DNA of 23,966 nucleotides from contig LLCB01000543.1 in the NCBI GenBank assembly GCA_001414345.1, forward strand, positions 1 to 23,966, written 5' to 3'. A program made the translations under genes and the position numbers. This document shows positions 9,077 through 17,842 of the stretch, piece by piece. Source of the DNA: Hymenoscyphus infarciens (taxonomy: Eukaryota > Ascomycota > Leotiomycetes > Helotiales > Helotiaceae). The notes beneath the pieces were generated by a model. That model was not told the DNA's origin, did not search any database, and was given only the letters and a program-made list of their open reading frames with translations. Each line of letters begins with the position of its first letter. The first letter of the stretch is position 1.

Positions 9077-11761
9077 CTACCTGTTGAACATATAACTCAA
9101 ATCTGGGAGTGTCTTCAATACACTCTGCACGATTCTATCCTGTTCCATTTCTTCTTTTGATCGTCTGGTAGTGGGCGTGATTGGCGAGGGAGACGCACTA
9201 ACAGGCGCTGCAGCCAATGAAGAAGATTTCAGTGGGCTTGGTTTGGGTACTGAATTGGGCTTATCCTTCGCCTTTGCTACAAGTTTTGGCTTGGCCACAA
9301 CCGCAGGAACTGGATCTGGCGCCGAATCGAAGAATGAGAAATCTGCGGAGGCCCATGGATCACTGACGGTGCTGGATGGTGGTGGTGGAGCTGTTGGTAC
9401 CTCTAAAGTAAAAGGTTGGATAGGTGGTGCAAAGCCAGCACTGATTACCGGGCTTGAAATCTGAGAGGACGGATGTGTAGGAGACAATATCTGATCAAAA
9501 GTAACAGATGGGCGATGGTTGTTTCCGGGTATAGCTGCTGCTGTTGTGCCTTTCATCGACGGAACATTACCAATCAAGCTCTGAGATTTCTTATGCCGCA
9601 ACGTGTTTAGTGGCAAAACTGGAGCTGTGGTGACAGTGGCTGGAGAAGAGATCATATCACCCCAATCATCGTCGTCACCGAAGCTATCTGGGATTTTCGG
9701 GACAGGCTGAACGGGCGCGGGTTGAACAGTGTTGATTGTTGATAGAGCGGGCTTGACCAAGGAAGGAGACAAGATAGTCTCAAGTTTGGTAGCAGGAAAC
9801 AATGACTGCGGCGCAAAGTCTCCTATTTTCGAAACACTGCCGGTAGATGAGTGCAGGCTTCGTGGTGGCCGGTTTTGCTTTGGTGGGGGGGACTTCGTGA
9901 TGGAAGTGATGGAGCCCGACTTCTTATGAGAGGATGAAGGTCTGCTTGAAGCCTTCTTGGGCTGTTCAGCAACAGTATCTGTATTCCATCCAAAATTTGC
10001 AACGGGAAGCGTGGATGCCTTTTCAGTCTTAACGTCTTCCACACTCGTTGTAGATTTCACTGAACTTTTCCTCCGGACTTTTGATGAGGAGCGACTATGA
10101 GAGGCAGAACGCTCTTTTACAAGGCCCTTTGGCCATTCTCTGGGGACGTCTACGACGGCAGGAACGGGAACAGGCTCTGCTTTCTTCTTAGGCTTCCTCT
10201 CTGCAAATGCAGCAGAGATAGAGGCAGGATTCGAGTTCTTGTCATTCCAGCCGAAGATAGAGCCCGCCTTGCTGCCACCACCAAGAACCACACGCCCACT
10301 TATACGGTCTTCCTCAATCCATCGAGCCACAATCTTCAGAGTCTCACCACGAACTTGGGACTTTTTCCAATTTACTCGGACGTAATTCTCGTCGTCTCCA
10401 GTATTATGTTGTCTCATTGGACCGTACCTGGAAACTCGATACCATATCTTGCGTTCTTCCGTAGATGTAAATGAATCGTGAGGAATACTGTCTGGTATAA
10501 AACACCGTTCCGGAACTGGGCTTTCTTTCAGATCTGAATAGATCTTCCCTAGCAAGGACATATCTGGGGTCCAGGCGATTGGCCCATAATCCTTCCTCAG
10601 CGTAGCTCTAGACGAGGGTTGTTCTACATTAACTTTCGGGGCCGGGACAACAGTTTCGCTCTGCTCTATCGTCTCTTCATTACCAGACTGGCCTTCTTCG
10701 AACTCTTCGAATTCTCCAAAGTCTCCAAAGTCATCGTCCTCACTCTCGATATCTACACTCTGCCCATCTTTACAGCCAGTGTCTTCAGATTTCTCTGTGT
10801 CGGGGATATCTTCACCGTCCTTTGTGATTTTGGTGCTTGTCAAATCAGGAACCTCCTCCTTTTTCGCGATTGAATCAAAGTGCTCAACAAGCTCTTGCAC
10901 CTTCGAGGATACCTTTCTAGGTATTTGGGGACGCGACTTTGGTTCTTCGTCGAAAGAAGTTCGAGGGGATTCCGAGAATATTTCGTCATGTTGACTTCGA
11001 TCCGAAGGCGACGAAGAGGGCCGTGAAGATGGGGATCCATTCTCATTTGAGTTTGAAGGTTCTTCCTTTAATACAACATCCGCAGCAATTTTTCGCTCGT
11101 CTAGAATAGCCTCCGCCTCCTCCCCAACCTTCTCCTGCTGTACTGCTGTGTTCGAAGGTGCTACATCATCCGATTCAGGCAACAATTCTATAGCAGAATC
11201 TGAACGAACATTTTCCGACCGAAGATCTCTATCTGTAGTTTTTGTTGGTGTCGCATCCTTCTCGCTGCCTCCATCCTTCAATTTCTCGCTTTCGTGTATA
11301 ATGGGAGCCGTAATGGTTTCCGGTTCGAAAGACCAAGGATCTGGGGATGGTAGCCGTACTATCGCCTCAACCTTTGGCAATGGGCTAGAAGCTACATTTG
11401 GCTCGGATTTTGTGTTCTCAATGGTTACAACGTCGCCCCAAGCAATTGAAAAGTCGTCATTCTTTTGTTTTCCTAACTCCTTATCGCTATTTATGGTTCC
11501 ACTCCATCCGTCGTTTTCGCCGTCCAACCCAAAGCTAGTGGAGGGCTTCTCGGAGGGCATTTCTGCCCAGTCCCCAAAATCATTGTCGCCATTATCTCCA
11601 CCAATATCATCCCAAGGCGAGGTTGTTGATGGTTGGAAGGCTAAGCTGGGAGCTTGAGCTGGCGTTCTCGGTCTAGGAGTCTCGATTTGTTTCGTAAAGG
11701 TGGTGTTGGTCTTTGGAGATTCCGCTTCATCTGCCCAAGGTGAGCCCCAAGGGTTATCCAT
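9077..11761 (-). CDS. Acidic DFGDF-motif protein, putative AP-1/clathrin accessory factor
   Basis: This single-exon frame encodes 894 residues, mostly disordered. Acidic Phe/Trp motifs recur: DFGDW at 61-65, DFGDFGEFEEFEE at 344-356 and SFGDDDDWGDM at 693-703. There are also several SPW/DPW peptides, starting with NPWGSPWADEAESP at the N-terminus. [DE]FGx(phi) peptides bind the ear domains of gamma-adaptin and GGA proteins, as in gamma-synergin, aftiphilin and yeast Laa2, so a role in clathrin/AP-1 traffic at the trans-Golgi and endosomes is the best guess. Residues about 390-505 (YGPIAWTPDMSLLGKIYSDL onward) look folded and are probably the family-defining domain. The C-terminus (EEMEQDRIVQSVLKTLPDLS) could be a short helix. 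It starts 343 bp from the divergent CFD1 gene. The family name is inferred from motifs, and direct orthology to Laa2 is unproven. Confidence 0.6.
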   Translation of the reverse strand: MDNPWGSPWADEAESPKTNTTFTKQIETPRPRTPAQAPSLAFQPSTTSPWDDIGGDNGDNDFGDWAEMPSEKPSTSFGLDGENDGWSGTINSDKELGKQKNDDFSIAWGDVVTIENTKSEPNVASSPLPKVEAIVRLPSPDPWSFEPETITAPIIHESEKLKDGGSEKDATPTKTTDRDLRSENVRSDSAIELLPESDDVAPSNTAVQQEKVGEEAEAILDERKIAADVVLKEEPSNSNENGSPSSRPSSSPSDRSQHDEIFSESPRTSFDEEPKSRPQIPRKVSSKVQELVEHFDSIAKKEEVPDLTSTKITKDGEDIPDTEKSEDTGCKDGQSVDIESEDDDFGDFGEFEEFEEGQSGNEETIEQSETVVPAPKVNVEQPSSRATLRKDYGPIAWTPDMSLLGKIYSDLKESPVPERCFIPDSIPHDSFTSTEERKIWYRVSRYGPMRQHNTGDDENYVRVNWKKSQVRGETLKIVARWIEEDRISGRVVLGGGSKAGSIFGWNDKNSNPASISAAFAERKPKKKAEPVPVPAVVDVPREWPKGLVKERSASHSRSSSKVRRKSSVKSTTSVEDVKTEKASTLPVANFGWNTDTVAEQPKKASSRPSSSHKKSGSITSITKSPPPKQNRPPRSLHSSTGSVSKIGDFAPQSLFPATKLETILSPSLVKPALSTINTVQPAPVQPVPKIPDSFGDDDDWGDMISSPATVTTAPVLPLNTLRHKKSQSLIGNVPSMKGTTAAAIPGNNHRPSVTFDQILSPTHPSSQISSPVISAGFAPPIQPFTLEVPTAPPPPSSTVSDPWASADFSFFDSAPDPVPAVVAKPKLVAKAKDKPNSVPKPSPLKSSSLAAAPVSASPSPITPTTRRSKEEMEQDRIVQSVLKTLPDLSYMFNR

Positions 11762-12104
11762 AATTATAGAATTGGGGAGAGAATCTCATGTTGAGATTGA
11801 GGCTGAAGCAAATTAGCACAAAAACACGCCCATTCTGTTGTTGAGAGGCAATGTTGGTGTGTCTGGAGTTTGGAGTTCGCGGTGATCCTTCACGGCCTGT
11901 GACGAGGCTGAAAGCGGCTGGAAGCGCTTTTGCCGGCCTTTTGCCGCAGCCACATTCCTCCAGCCACAGCTCTCCTGGGTGCTTGCTAATCGATAAGAAG
12001 TCCGGTCTCCCTCCGAAACATATCTTCTCGAAAACGCCTTTTCATCGACCACATCTCCATCCGATGCAATTCAACCTCTATTACTTGATCCGAACCATCT
12101 CATC
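11762..12104. promoter_or_regulatory. Shared divergent promoter region
   Basis: These 343 bp separate the start codons of two head-to-head genes (the DFGDF-motif protein on minus and CFD1 on plus) and must hold both promoters and leaders. I see no clear TATA box. CT-rich tracts near 12,000-12,100 precede the CFD1 start codon. Confidence 0.55.
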
Positions 12105-13082
12105 ATGTCGCTAGACAAGGTCAAGCATATCGTTCTTGTGAGTATCACATCTCCGCACATCACGCCCAGGCCCAAACACATCCAAACACCCCTCTGACAA
12201 GCGCAGGTCCTTTCGGGCAAGGGTGGCGTGGGGAAATCGTCCGTCACCACACAACTCGCCCTCTCCCTCTCCCTCGCAGGCCACTCTGTTGGTATTCTCG
12301 ATATCGACCTCACCGGTCCCTCCATCCCCCGCCTTTTTGGCATCGAGGGCTCGAAAGTCACACAAGCACCCGGTGGATGGGTGCCAGTCCCCGTTCATGC
12401 TGCCGACCCCGCGGCGGGTATTGGATCTCTTGCGTGCATGAGCCTGGGCTTTCTGTTGCGAGAAAGGGGGGATGCAGTGGTTTGGCGTGGTCCCAAGAAG
12501 ACAGCCATGGTGCGTCAATTTCTGTCGGACGTGCTCTGGGGTGAGGTTGACTACCTCTTGATCGATACTCCCCCAGGAACATCGGATGAACATATTTCAC
12601 TGGCAGAAACGCTACTCAAGAACGCATGTCCAGGACAAGTGGCTGGCGCCGTGGTTGTTACTACCCCACAAGCCGTGGCAACCGCAGATGTTAAAAAAGA
12701 GCTGAACTTTTGTGTCAAAACAGGCATCAATGTTATTGGAGTGGTGGAAAATATGAGTGGCTTCGTGTGCCCAAATTGCTCTGAGTGCACACATATTTTC
12801 AGTGAAGGTGGTGGCAGGATAATGGCGGAAGATTTCCAAGTCAACTTCCTAGGAACCGTCCCCATTGACCCCCAGTTCATCATGTTAGTTGAGACGGGAA
12901 GAATACCAGTGTATCCCGAGGGAACCATGGTTAAAGGAGAGGCTTTTGGGAAAAACCAGAATATGGCCGAACTCAACGAGTCCAGTCCACTGGTTGAAAA
13001 GTATACGGAATGCTCCTTGCAACCTGTGTTCCGAGATATCGCTCGAGATGTCGTCGTCGCCGTGGAGAGAGCAACTTCATAA
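12105..13082 (+). CDS. CFD1: Cytosolic Fe-S cluster assembly factor Cfd1/NUBP2
   Basis: This Mrp/NBP35-type P-loop ATPase pairs with Nbp35 as the scaffold of the cytosolic iron-sulfur assembly (CIA) pathway. There are two exons: 12105-12137 ([11 protein letters not shown]) and 12207-13082. The 69-nt intron has a GTGAGT donor, CTGAC branch and GCAG acceptor. The product is 302 residues. The deviant Walker A motif GKGGVGKS is at residues 15-22, and the intron lies only 11 codons before it. The segment [16 protein letters not shown] is near 125-140. The C-terminal cysteines in [13 protein letters not shown] are C199, C202 and C205; the first two match the essential CxxC that bridges a [4Fe-4S] cluster between subunits. 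The N-terminal ferredoxin-like four-Cys motif of Nbp35 is absent, which distinguishes Cfd1 from Nbp35. A GTG inside the P-loop can be mistaken for the start; 12105 is clearly better. Confidence 0.95.
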
Positions 13083-13951
13083 AACAGCGATACTGAGTAC
13101 AATTAGTTACATCTGGTTGTGTGAATAACACAAAAGATCTGTCTGGGGGTTGTGTTTTCTGCATAGCGAAGGCGTATTGGTTACATCTGAAATATGGCGG
13201 CATGGAGTCATGGCAACCATCAGACAATTGCGAAATATCATTGGTTTGGGTCAACGATTGACCGGGGGGTCCTCTTATCGTGCTTCATTACGAGCTTACA
13301 GCGGCCTGGATGGCGCATTCCTCCAGGAAATTATCCCTGAAACGCGATAAACAGGTTCAGGGGTTAAAGTTTTTTCATATCGAATTTACGTCGTCCATCT
13401 CAATCCGATAGCATTTTTGAACATTTGATTGCACGTACTCGCTTTCTTCCCGGGACTATAATTATCTAGAAATCGCAATATGGGGCCTTTATTGGGCTGC
13501 TGTCGTCAGATTCTTTCTTTCACATCATTGCCAAGGGCTAGGCAAGCACTGTCCAAAGGCAGTATTTTCCCAATTGACTTCTAATCACTTGGCTGTTGGT
13601 TTTGCCTCTTACACATCCAGAATCCGGGAAGCAGGTTTCTGTCCTTCCTGTGTTAGTTTCTTCGTGTGGTTGCCTTTTCTCAGCCCAAAAACATCATTGT
13701 CGTCAACTTTGCACCAACCTTGGTACCTCGCTTAAACGTTTCCTTACCTTCTTGTTCCAGCAGTTCCAGCACGGTCGCTCGTAATGCTCCCAGTGCGTCT
13801 TCCCCACATCAGAACCGACCCGAGGATATTACCAGCATCCCAAGGGTTTTCCAAGACAGCACCAAGATTTCCCAAGAAGCTCCCAAGCGTCTAGAAAGTT
13901 CCCCAGCTCTTCACTCCTTCCCCGTTTGATCGCAACCCGTCAGCAGAGGAA

Positions 13952-14116
13952 CTTATCGGCTGTTTTGACAGTACATATTAAGCTCTGCGTGACAGTTGAA
14001 CCGTCGCGGTGTGGATTCAAATGGACCAGCATCTGTACGTTGTCGCCCCGCCGCGGGAAGGCCCTGAGTCTTGGATCGAAGTTTGTAGAGGGGAATCCTC
14101 ACCTGGCTCAGATAAG
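13952..14116. promoter_or_regulatory. Two GATAAG sites upstream of the permease remnant
   Basis: CTTATC at 13952-13957 (GATAAG on minus) and GATAAG at 14111-14116 match the HGATAR core bound by nitrogen regulators of the AreA/NIT2 type, which commonly control fungal amino-acid permeases. Only two copies are seen and they could be chance. Confidence 0.3.
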
Positions 14117-14268
14117 GGTGGTATTGCTTTGAGAAGTTGGCTGCCACACGTTGGTCATTTCGGTGCTATCTGCTTCAAATGACTGGCCAAGGTGATCCAA
14201 TGATTCAACCGCGCCTCTGGGTATGTTTTACCACGGAATAGCCGCCTTGTTGTAGGTCCAGCGCGTGG

Positions 14269-14274
14269 TATAAA
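14269..14274 (+). promoter_or_regulatory. TATA box of the permease remnant
   Basis: TATAAA lies 120 bp before the decayed start codon (TTG at 14389), a plausible spacing for a fungal promoter followed by a CT-rich leader. Confidence 0.5.
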
Positions 14275-14388
14275 TGACAGATCCCTCCCCAGAGAGTAGT
14301 TTGATTTTGGGTTGTCATTCCTCCCCATCAGAGTTTGTCCATTTTGTTTACCTTCCATCCCCGCATTTTAATCAAGACATCAACCATC

Positions 14389-14812
14389 TTGTCGGACTTA
14401 AAGGGTCCCGGAGAGAAAGAAAGCGTCGGGCTGGGAACACGCTCTAATAGTGATGAATCTCCTGTTTACGAGACTGCTGTTACCACTGATGCTCACCACA
14501 ACGGCTTCTGGACCCGAATGGGTGTTACTGCAGAATCTTTCAAAAGCGTACTCTAGTAGATGAGAATCAGCTGAACAAGACTTTGAAGCCCCGCCATCTC
14601 CAAATGATTGCAATTGGTGGATCTATTGGTGCTGGTTTCTTCGTCGGCTCTGGGAGTGCCCTCAACAAGGGTGTAATTTGGATATCTCGCTAGCTTAGAG
14701 TGCAAAGCTAATGTTTATGAAGGGTCCAGCTACTCTACTGATTGATTTCGCTATCATGGGTGTCATGATCTCCAACGTCGTCTATGCTCTTGGTGAACTC
14801 GCAATCATGGCT
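14389..14812 (+). pseudogene. Amino-acid permease, 5' remnant with lost start and frameshift
   Basis: The sequence encodes the cytosolic N-terminus and first membrane segments of a fungal amino-acid permease (YAT/APC family): [20 protein letters not shown], then GSGSALNKG, a 50-nt intron (14673-14722, GTAATT...GAAG), and GPATLLIDFAIMGVMISNVV YALGELAIM. Three defects are visible. The expected ATG before SDLKGPGEKE is TTG (14389-14391). A one-base frame change lies near 14,542-14,547, between ...TAESFK and [11 protein letters not shown]. Similarity stops at 14,809-14,812, where the antisense 3-beta-HSD remnant begins. Only about 120 of the usual 500 or more residues remain, so no transporter can be made. 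Confidence 0.85.
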
Positions 14813-15379
14813 TCCGTAAATGATTGGAAAGCGGAGGCTACCCGTAGCGAGATGTCCTTTCCAGAATGAATTTTCGGATGTTTTCTTGAGCGGGTTATTG
14901 GCTTTCAATACCATGAGGTCGGCAACGGCTTTTGTTCCTGCGTAAGGCGGCATTTTAGGATCTTCATTGGTGAGGGGACAGTCCTCTGTTGGGTCTACAT
15001 GTTCGCGACCTTTAGCCATTTTCGATGAGGAAGTGAAGATAAATGCTTGCACAAATTCCGAGTCTTTTGAGACTTGTAATAAGTTCTGGGTTCCTTGAAT
15101 CGTTACGAGTTCATATTCTTTGGGTTTTCCGGTGACTGGAGACGCTGTGGCGGCATGAATTATGACGCTAGGTTTGATTTTGAGAACCAACTGCTTGATA
15201 GAGTCGTGGCCGGTGATATCTCCAGTATGGTACATCACTCCATCGACATGGAATTTGCTTTTTGCAGCAGACCGGCCAACAACGTGGACAGAGCCGAAAT
15301 TCGGGTCCTGGGCGAAATGGACAACAAGGTGGTGGCCTAAAAAGCCACAACCACCTAGAGTCAACACAGGGTGCGACAT
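14735..15379 (-). pseudogene. 3-beta-HSD family dehydrogenase (ERG26-like), 3'-truncated
   Basis: A 214-codon minus-strand frame starts MSHPVLTLGGCGFLGHHLVV, with the GGxGFLGxxLV Rossmann motif of the 3-beta-hydroxysteroid dehydrogenase/isomerase family. That family includes sterol-4-alpha-carboxylate 3-dehydrogenase and many secondary-metabolite enzymes. FIFTSSSKM supplies the Ser region and PYAGTK the catalytic YxxxK. LRFPIIYG is the conserved strand before the substrate domain. After that (14,812 downwards) the frame reads antisense through the permease remnant, and its last 25 or so residues are unrelated. Family members are about 350-370 residues, so the C-terminal substrate-binding half is missing. 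The N-terminal half has no stops, which suggests recent breakage. A short transcript is possible, but enzyme activity is unlikely. Confidence 0.8.
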
Positions 15380-15700
15380 AAATTGGTGGTTGAGTGCTGA
15401 GAACTTTGGGGGTGTTCTTTTCTTTGGTGTAGAAGTTAGCTTTTGGAGGGCATGTCTATGTGTGTTGGTGTTATGTTGGAAAGTTGTTGGCAGACGCCCC
15501 TATAAATCAAGAGGACGCCAGTCTAGCCGGCTAATCTCCTAAAAAGACACTACACCACCACAGTTCAAGAATTTATTTCAGGAAGCATAAACCAGACTTA
15601 CCAACCCGTTAGCTGAATGTTTCCGAGATTGATGACCTTCTAATTCGATGTTGGGTAGAGCCCCAAATATTCCAAAGAATCACAGTCGCGAAGTTGTGCA
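15380..15700. other. Upstream region of the 3-beta-HSD remnant
   Basis: No coding signal. It probably holds the former promoter of the minus-strand 3-beta-HSD remnant. No clear TATA box on the minus strand. Confidence 0.4.
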
Positions 15701-16026
15701 CTAAACCAACTTCTCTTCAAAACCACCCATAAATCCTGCCATAAGTGGCGCCTCCCATGTCTTGAACCAATCTGAGAGTTTCTATACCAACCTTGACACA
15801 GGGCTAAGTGCTTCCAGACTATCTTTCATCCAACCAACTCCAGAGAGTCCGAAAGATTTGCTGGGATGTTTGTCGAGTTATCCAACTCAGTTGAAGAATC
15901 ACTATCAGAAGAGTACGTTGGAGATGAGAGGGGTGATTCAGGAGGGGAGTCGTAGATCTTCAGAAGAATCAAATGGTCGAGATGATGGGGCAAATTCAGA
16001 AGAAGCAGTTCATTGCCCCGCACTGT
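15701..16026 (-). pseudogene. Possible remnant of an unrecognised minus-strand gene
   Basis: Minus-strand frames look like the C-terminal end of a protein with disruptions. One frame gives a Ser/Asp-rich stretch (YDSPPESPLSSPTYSSDSDS...) ending ...LSDSLELVG and stop. The neighbouring frame continues WMKDSLEALSPVSRLV, a stop, then KLSDWFKTWEAPLMAGFMGG and a stop at 15703-15701. Non-random composition and continuity across frames suggest a decayed gene, but I do not recognise the family and no start is visible. It could be chance. Confidence 0.25.
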
Positions 16027-16796
16027 ACTTGCAAATCATGACCCGGAGTCACACCTTCGCGACCTTGACTGGCGATTTTAGTTGGAATTAAATCTTAACC
16101 CCATTGGTCTCATGTCCAAAGAGAATGGAGTCGTTTATTGAGTGGGTTTTAGGCTAGTTACGGCTGCATCCAAAGCTCAGAAACTACATACAACTATAAC
16201 CACTGTATTAAAGTCTCTTACGTTTTGTGGACTTTTGAATAGCAGTCTGAGGAATCATTGTAAATTTTTATTGTATTTTTACGACTTAATTTGACCTCGT
16301 AGTGTAGGTAGCTTTTGGTCTTTTTTCCGTACGTAGACCTGCTCACGCTGCTTATAAATTTTCCGGGGACTTTCTGATCGGCTACGGGACCCGCTAAAAT
16401 GGAAGGAAAGATTGGTGCCATTGGGGCTCTCGGAGACATATAAGAAGAAAAGCAGAAATTCGAGAACCATTTTATAAATCAATTCAGTCGCTTCTTCTCG
16501 GACGCGATGAGGCTCTCGGAGTCCAAAGGACGGACGTCCGAGGTAAATCCGTTTGAGCGAAGGAGCGAATGGTTTCTCAGCAGCGGGCTGCAATTGATTC
16601 ATTCTTAGATTTGGTAATCCAATTCGTGACCGATGCCTCGAGTGTATAAGTAAAGAGGAGGAGTACCACATCTCAGCATCATCTCAGCAGCAGCAGCACC
16701 TCATCAACATCCCATCAAACCATCAAACCAGAAAGAAAAACCACTCACAAACCCTCAAGACTCTCCAAACTCTCCAAACTCTCCAAATCCTCCAAA
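16027..16796 (+). promoter_or_regulatory. Promoter and leader of the AtaL-like gene
   Basis: TATAAG at 16645-16650 lies 147 bp before the translation start, followed by a CA- and CT-rich leader with a 9-bp repeat (actctccaa, three copies plus a variant) just before the start codon at 16797. A 130-codon minus-strand frame at 16,279-16,671 has no recognisable features and is probably random. I see nothing else at 16,027-16,500. Confidence 0.5.
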
Positions 16797-17276
16797 ATGT
16801 CTACCAACACCGCCTTCACCGCGCCCATCAACCCCTCAGGCGCATCCCCAATCCTCACCCGCTCCCAAATCTGGTCTATGCTCGAACTCAAGATAAAATC
16901 GGCCCAGACCTTCGTGCCAAGGGGAATCTCCTCCACAACCGTCCTCTCCGAGTCCATCGACGCAGAATCAGGAAACCCAGTCACAGTCCGAGAAGTTGTT
17001 TTCGTCGCCGACCAGCGAAAAGCGACCGAGACCGTCACGGCTTTTGGGAATACCAGGGTGGAATTCGTGCAAGTGGATGGAAGCAAGGTGCAGAATGTCA
17101 TCAGCGAGGGGGAGGAGGGCGAGTTGTACATGACTTATATCTTCAACTGGAAACACCCTGGGAAGACCGAGGAGGAGTTGAAGGCTTTGACGGAGACGCA
17201 GCAGGGGATGACTAAGCTGGGGGTTAATTCGACGATTGCCGTGATGAGGGAGCTTGTGAAAAGTGGGAAGTTTTGA
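16797..17276 (+). CDS. AtaL/DUF1857 family protein (SRPBCC-like)
   Basis: This single-exon frame of 159 residues matches the fungal DUF1857/AtaL family in length and pattern: TAPINPSGASPILTRSQIW near the N-terminus, VREVVFVADQRKATETVTAF and VEFVQVDGSKVQNVISEGEE in the middle, GELYMTYIFNWKHPG, and a C-terminal helix (TIAVMRELVKSGKF). The family belongs to the SRPBCC/START-like superfamily, which forms a deep hydrophobic pocket. Biochemical roles are mostly unknown; one member sits in the Aspergillus acetylaranotin gene cluster. No biosynthetic cluster is visible here. There is no signal peptide, so it is probably cytosolic. The start at 16797 follows a typical CAAA leader context and a TATA element 147 bp upstream. 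Confidence 0.85.
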   Translation: MSTNTAFTAPINPSGASPILTRSQIWSMLELKIKSAQTFVPRGISSTTVLSESIDAESGNPVTVREVVFVADQRKATETVTAFGNTRVEFVQVDGSKVQNVISEGEEGELYMTYIFNWKHPGKTEEELKALTETQQGMTKLGVNSTIAVMRELVKSGKF

Positions 17277-17842
17277 TGTTGAATAATTAATTATAAAGCT
17301 TTCCATTTCAGTTTGTATGTAACGGAGACTATTCATGTCAGCGCCTATTAACCTTATTTTTTATAGGTAAAATCTGACAAGAAACAGAAATAGAAATCAA
17401 CTGCCCAGCCCCTGCAGAAAAATGGCTATTCGTGTGTATATACTTCCGTACATGACCTATTAAGGGCATTGTTTCTTGTTGGTTTTGTGGCTAATCTGTC
17501 CCTTCCATAAGTTTCGCCGCCAAGGTGTCAGTTGGGAACGTGTGGTGTATCGGCTATGGTGGCTCCTGCCTCCTGCCTCCTGCCTCCTGCCTCCTGCCTC
17601 CTGCCTCTGCCTCTTGAGCTTCTCAGGTTTCAAGCTTCAGGTCCCTCCGTTCTTTCCTAAAAACAAAATCTCAGTTCTTGTACTGGGTGACCGACGGACG
17701 AGATGCAATACAAAGACAAAGACAACCTCAGCATTCATGTGCGAGGTTTCGACGACTCGTACATGGTCCGTACAGCAATAGATCATCCATCTCCCCCACA
17801 GTAACACGTTACTAACGCGGTCTTTCCCCACAGGCATCGGTG
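17277..17842. other. Intergenic and leader region before the GH47 gene
   Basis: No gene is seen. It contains the 7-bp cctcctg repeat. Near its right end, TTACTAACGC followed by TTTCCCCACAG (AG at 17832-17833) looks like the branch site and acceptor of an intron. Its donor is not obvious, so the intron probably lies in the 5' leader of the mannosidase gene. Confidence 0.5.
17565..17612. repeat. 7-bp microsatellite (cctcctg)n
   Basis: About six tandem copies of a 7-bp unit, ending in a shortened copy, lie about 230 bp before the GH47 start codon. It is pyrimidine-rich on the plus strand. Confidence 0.85.

Larger units (their letters stand above)
13083..14388. other. Intergenic: CFD1 3' side and upstream region of the permease remnant
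   Basis: No gene is supported; frames here are short and unrelated to known proteins. The right half is pyrimidine-rich and looks like the long upstream and leader region of the permease remnant, with a TATA box at 14,269 and two GATAAG sites. Confidence 0.5.

Noticed and set aside
9171..11657. Several plus-strand frames of up to 169 codons
   Set aside because: They are antisense shadows of the 894-residue minus-strand gene.
13150..13350. 66-codon plus-strand frame after CFD1
   Set aside because: No recognisable sequence and no gene structure; likely 3' flanking DNA.
16279..16671. 130-codon minus-strand frame
   Set aside because: Composition looks random and it lies in the promoter of the AtaL-like gene.
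17476..17781. 101-codon plus-strand frame before the GH47 gene
   Set aside because: It reads through the 7-bp microsatellite; no homology, and no clear splice into the mannosidase frame.
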